From Acidobacteriaceae bacterium (GTDB taxonomy: Bacteria > Acidobacteriota > Terriglobia > Terriglobales > Acidobacteriaceae): a stretch of DNA of 17,660 nt. Position numbers and translations under genes: made by a program. The notes below the pieces were generated by a model, which saw only the letters and a program-made list of their open reading frames with translations, had not been told where the DNA came from and did no database searches. Below, in pieces: positions 15,171-17,660 of this stretch. The stretch spans positions 3,628 to 21,287 of the forward strand of contig PLBX01000573.1 of NCBI GenBank assembly GCA_003135495.1. Reading direction: 5' to 3'. Numbering within the stretch: position 1 is the first letter of the stretch; the number at the start of each line of letters is the position of its first letter.

Positions 15171-15195
15171 GTAGAGACGGGGCTTGCCCCGTCTC
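15171..15195. repeat. Short palindromic repeat, GTAGAGACGGGG type, copy 1
   Basis: The element starts GTAGAGACGGGGCTTG. A perfect 9-bp stem, GAGACGGGG (15174-15182) with CCCCGTCTC (15187-15195), encloses the 4-nt loop CTTG. The same core recurs at 16824. It lies between the VWA pair and the DinB-like gene. No T-run follows, so it is not a classical terminator. Confidence 0.8.
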
Positions 15196-15241
15196 CTCTG
15201 CGTTGGAAGATGGTAGCCGCAGCCCGATCGACGTCCTGATT

Positions 15242-15829
15242 ATGAATTATTCGACATCGGCGATTAGCGACGCGCAAGTGCCACGCTCGCGAGTTGCGCT
15301 GCTGCAGCACATTCTCGATACCTACGCCAGCGAAACAAATAAAGTGATTGCCGTCTGGACGGGCTTTGTGGACGCGGATCTGAATTATCGTCCGCACCTG
15401 AGCTCAAGCACAGTTGACGACATCATGAAGCACCAGCTCCTTTCTGAGCGGCGATTTTTCGCCGAATTTCTTGGCGTGCCAGAGGTAACATCAGAACAAG
15501 TTTTGTCGCCGCAACGTGCAGTCGACCAGTTCATCACGCGGATGCGAGAACTCGCCTTGCCGCGCCTTAAATTCCTGTCCGAGCAGGATGAAGAGTGGTG
15601 GCTGGAAGTCGTTCCTTTCTTTGACGTCCGCCGACAGCGGATCTGGATCTTCTGGCGTCGTGTGCTGCACACTGCACATCACCGAACGCAGTTGACGGTT
15701 TACCTGCGTTTGATGGGCAAAGTTGTGCCCTCTACATACGGCCCGACCGCGGATGTGAGCTGGTCTGGAGCCGATCCCACTACAACGGTGGAGGCGGCCG
15801 GGCGCTCGGGCGGCATCAGCGGCGATTGA
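15242..15829 (+). CDS. DinB-like (DinB/YfiT four-helix) protein
   Basis: From ATG 15242 it has 195 residues. An upstream TTG at 15203 in the same frame would add 13 residues of no family character. The helical pattern fits the DinB/YfiT metal-binding bundle: a first helix RVALLQHILDTYASETNKVI, a second helix with the His of DDIMKHQLLSERRFFAEFLG, and a late helix RRVLHTAHHRTQLTVYLRLM containing the HHRTQL motif usual for DinB proteins. The three histidines usually bind a divalent metal. The enzymatic role in this family varies (for example thiol transfer) and cannot be set here. The C-terminal 30 residues are Gly/Thr/Ser-rich. The gene stands alone between a palindromic repeat and the cysK-like gene 32 bp downstream. 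Confidence 0.75.
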   Translation: MNYSTSAISDAQVPRSRVALLQHILDTYASETNKVIAVWTGFVDADLNYRPHLSSSTVDDIMKHQLLSERRFFAEFLGVPEVTSEQVLSPQRAVDQFITRMRELALPRLKFLSEQDEEWWLEVVPFFDVRRQRIWIFWRRVLHTAHHRTQLTVYLRLMGKVVPSTYGPTADVSWSGADPTTTVEAAGRSGGISGD

Positions 15830-15861
15830 CGCTCCCGATTTCGTTCCTTACTCTGTAGGGA

Positions 15862-16812
15862 GTGACCATACTGACATCAAGTTCACGCCTGCGCATCAGT
15901 GACGACATATCGAAGCTTGTCGGCGAGACTCCCATGCTGCAGATGAAGAAGTTGGCTCCGGGAGGGTCGGCCGATATATTTGCCAAACTCGAGTATTTGA
16001 ATCCCGGAGGCAGCGTGAAAGACCGCGCCGCCATTGGCATTATCGAGCGCGCCGAGCGCGAAGGAAAACTCAAACCCGGGAGCACCGTCATAGAAGCCAC
16101 CGCCGGAAACACGGGCATTGGCCTCGCGCTTATTGGAGTGAATCGCGGCTACACGGTGCACCTGTTCGTTCCCGAAAAATTTTCGGAGGAAAAAGTCATC
16201 ATCATGCGAGCCCTCGGCGCCGAGGTGACGCGCACTCCGGAAGCCGAGGGCATGCAAGGCGCCATTCAGCGGGCCAGGGATCTTCAGGCTGAGAATCCGA
16301 CCGCGTTTCTGGCGGCACAATTCGATAATCCTGCCAACACCGACTATCACTACGAAACCACTGCCCGAGAAATCTTCGAACAAATGGATGGACGCATCGA
16401 CGCCATCGCCGTCGGCTGCGGCACTGCCGGAACATTTACGGGGATGGCCCGTTTCCTGAAAGAACGATTGCCCAAGTTACATGCGGTCGCCGTCGAGACC
16501 CAAGGCTCGGTCCTGGGCGGGGGCAAGCCCGCTCCACACAAGGTCGAAGGCATAGGCAACACTTTTATTCCAGGAAATTTTGATCGGTCCGTTTGTGATG
16601 AAATAATGATGGTGACTGATGCGCAGGCATTCGGCATGGTGAAAGAGCTAGCCGCCCGAGAGGGCGTGCTAGGCGGTTCAAGCGCCGGCGCGAATGCGTA
16701 CGCCTCGGTCGAGATCGCTAAGCGCCTCGGGGCAGGGAAGCGAGTAGTGACCCTGATCCCCGATTCAGCCGAACGATATCTGTCCAAGAAAATTTTTGAA
16801 GGCGGAATATAG
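15862..16812 (+). CDS. PLP-dependent cysteine synthase / cystathionine beta-synthase family protein
   Basis: This encodes 316 residues. The PLP lysine is Lys53 in NPGGSVKDRAA. AGNTG (81-85) contacts the substrate carboxylate and GCGTAGT (185-191) is the phosphate loop. SSAG (273-276) and the closing PDSAERYLSKKIFEGG complete the fold-type II core. The block FVPEKFSEEKVIIMRALGAE and the PDSAERYLSK ending resemble the subgroup of H. pylori HP0107 and Bacillus MccA, which favours cystathionine beta-synthase activity using O-acetylserine or serine with homocysteine, rather than strict CysK. This is inference. There is no C-terminal CBS (Bateman) domain. GTG 15862 must be the start, because TAG 15856-15858 closes the frame upstream and no ATG occurs until codon 25. 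Confidence 0.88.
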   Translation: MTILTSSSRLRISDDISKLVGETPMLQMKKLAPGGSADIFAKLEYLNPGGSVKDRAAIGIIERAEREGKLKPGSTVIEATAGNTGIGLALIGVNRGYTVHLFVPEKFSEEKVIIMRALGAEVTRTPEAEGMQGAIQRARDLQAENPTAFLAAQFDNPANTDYHYETTAREIFEQMDGRIDAIAVGCGTAGTFTGMARFLKERLPKLHAVAVETQGSVLGGGKPAPHKVEGIGNTFIPGNFDRSVCDEIMMVTDAQAFGMVKELAAREGVLGGSSAGANAYASVEIAKRLGAGKRVVTLIPDSAERYLSKKIFEGGI

Positions 16813-16823
16813 AGGCCGTTGCT

Positions 16824-16883
16824 GTAGAGACGGGGCTTGCTCCGTCTCATTCGCGGCGAAGACGCGGCAAGCCGCGTCTCTAC
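16824..16883. repeat. Bipartite palindromic repeat (two inverted GTAGAGACG units)
   Basis: Unit one (16824-16848) starts GTAGAGACGGGGCTTG and forms a stem of GAGACGGGG with CTCCGTCTC (one G-T wobble). Unit two (16861-16883) is inverted and ends CGCGTCTCTAC; GACGCGGC and GCCGCGTC pair perfectly around AA. The outer 23-nt arms of the two units also match at 20 of 23 positions, so the whole can fold as one long hairpin or as two small ones. It lies in the 93-bp gap between the two sulfur-amino-acid genes, followed by a run of A. Confidence 0.8.
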
Positions 16884-16905
16884 AAAAAAACTTCAGGAGA
16901 AATGT

Positions 16906-17660
16906 TTGATCACTAAACAATCTGGCTTTGCGACCAAGGCCATTCACGTAGGACAAGAGCCCGATCCCCTTACCGGTGCCGTCAGTGCTCCTATCTATCC
17001 AACGTCAACTTATGTGCAGCAGGAAATTGGCAAGAATAAAGGATACGAATACGCGCGCGTATCGAATCCAACCCGCGATCGTCTAGAAACCAATCTGGCT
17101 GCGCTGGAAGGTGGAACGGCATCGCGAGTTTTTGCGAGCGGCATGGCGGCGATTAATGTCATTACCAGCATGCTCAAAGCTGGAGACCACGTGGTTGCTG
17201 GACACAATTTATACGGCGGCACGCCGCGCTTATTCAATCAGGTTCTTTTCAACTTTGGTCTGACATTCACTTACGTCGATACTTCAGATCTCAAAAAAGT
17301 TGAGGTGGCATTTCAAAAGAACACGCGTCTTCTATTTCTAGAGACTCCGACTAATCCTCTGATGGAGCTCTGCGATCTCCGCGCCATCAGCGAGCTTAGC
17401 CACCGTCACGGTGTTGAGGTCGTGGTTGACAACACATTCATGTCGCCATATTTCCAGCAACCCATAGCGCTGGGCGCGGATATGGTTGTGCACTCGACCA
17501 CGAAATTTCTTAATGGACACAGCGACGGTCTGGGAGGCGTTGTAGTGTGTACTCGGCCCGAGCAGGCTGAGGAACTGGGTTTCGTGCAGAAGACTGTAGG
17601 CGCGATTCTTTCGCCCTTCGAATGCTGGCTGGTACTGCGCGGAGTGAAGACGCTGGCAGT
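16906..17660 (+). CDS. Trans-sulfuration PLP enzyme (cystathionine gamma-synthase/lyase type), 3' end outside window
   Basis: The frame runs open to the window edge, giving about 251 of roughly 380-400 residues. Start TTG 16906 is supported by AGGAGA at 16895-16900, five nt upstream, and by the family-like beginning (ITKQSGFATKAIHVGQEPDP). The ATG at 16902 is in another frame and stops after four codons. Family marks are SAPIYPTSTYVQQ, YEYARVSNPTRDRLE (phosphate-contact Tyr and Arg), ALEGG, FASGMAAI, YGGTPRLF, ETPTNP, the Asp of VVDNTFMSPYFQQP, and the PLP lysine Lys200 in HSTTKFLNGHSD. The sequence does not distinguish cystathionine gamma-synthase, gamma-lyase and O-acylhomoserine sulfhydrylase. 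Next to the cystathionine beta-synthase-like gene, gamma-lyase in reverse trans-sulfuration is a reasonable guess. Confidence 0.9.
   Translation, partial: MITKQSGFATKAIHVGQEPDPLTGAVSAPIYPTSTYVQQEIGKNKGYEYARVSNPTRDRLETNLAALEGGTASRVFASGMAAINVITSMLKAGDHVVAGHNLYGGTPRLFNQVLFNFGLTFTYVDTSDLKKVEVAFQKNTRLLFLETPTNPLMELCDLRAISELSHRHGVEVVVDNTFMSPYFQQPIALGADMVVHSTTKFLNGHSDGLGGVVVCTRPEQAEELGFVQKTVGAILSPFECWLVLRGVKTLA

Noticed and set aside
15171..15195. Hairpin as a terminator of the VWA pair
   Set aside because: No T-run follows on either strand and the same sequence recurs as a dispersed repeat, so repeat is the better call.
1..17660. CRISPR arrays, tRNA/rRNA genes, insertion sequences
   Set aside because: No regularly spaced direct repeats, cloverleaf-like segments, or transposase motifs were seen on either strand.

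Overview
The window looks like chromosomal DNA of an Acidobacteriota bacterium (Terriglobia, Koribacter/Edaphobacter-like). This rests on a DUF2950 protein end, two secreted von Willebrand factor A (VWA) proteins of the type annotated as 'VWFA-related Acidobacterial domain', a pilMNOPQ cluster in the layout expected for a Gram-negative envelope, and short GTAGAGACGGGG-type palindromes common in such genomes. Base composition is moderately GC-rich throughout. No phage, transposase, CRISPR, tRNA or rRNA was seen.

Layout. 1-225 is the C-terminal end of a DUF2950 protein, followed by a strong rho-independent terminator (268-307). 428-2059 holds a protein with a possible transglutaminase/papain-like Cys-His pair and a secreted protein resembling outer-membrane lipoprotein-sorting proteins. 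2060-2525 is a 466-bp non-coding stretch with operator-like repeats. 2526-8178 is an excisionase/MerR-type helix-turn-helix gene and then the complete type IV pilus alignment and secretin set pilM-N-O-P-Q, closed by a long hairpin at 8240-8279. 8341-11506 is an M24 (Xaa-Pro type) peptidase followed by accB and accC, the first two subunits of acetyl-CoA carboxylase. 11538-12851 (minus strand) is a DUF1015 protein, convergent with accC and divergent from the next genes. 13099-15142 is an overlapping pair of secreted VWA proteins. 15242-15829 is a DinB-like protein. 15862 to the window end is a PLP enzyme pair: a cysteine synthase/cystathionine beta-synthase homologue and a trans-sulfuration enzyme cut by the window edge. 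Palindromic repeats flank the DinB-cysK part.

How the genes work together. PilM (cytoplasmic, actin-like) binds the N-terminal tail of PilN. PilN and PilO form the inner-membrane alignment complex. PilP bridges to the PilQ secretin in the outer membrane. The HTH gene upstream is a candidate local regulator. AccB and AccC load CO2 onto biotin for fatty-acid synthesis; the carboxyltransferase must be elsewhere. The two PLP enzymes together could run reverse trans-sulfuration (homocysteine to cysteine via cystathionine).

Most of the window is ordinary core genome. I did not find a convincing undescribed system. The points most worth checking are the HTH gene and repeat-rich leader ahead of pilM, the long PilP without a lipobox, the palindromic repeat element between the two sulfur-amino-acid genes, and the overlapping VWA pair.
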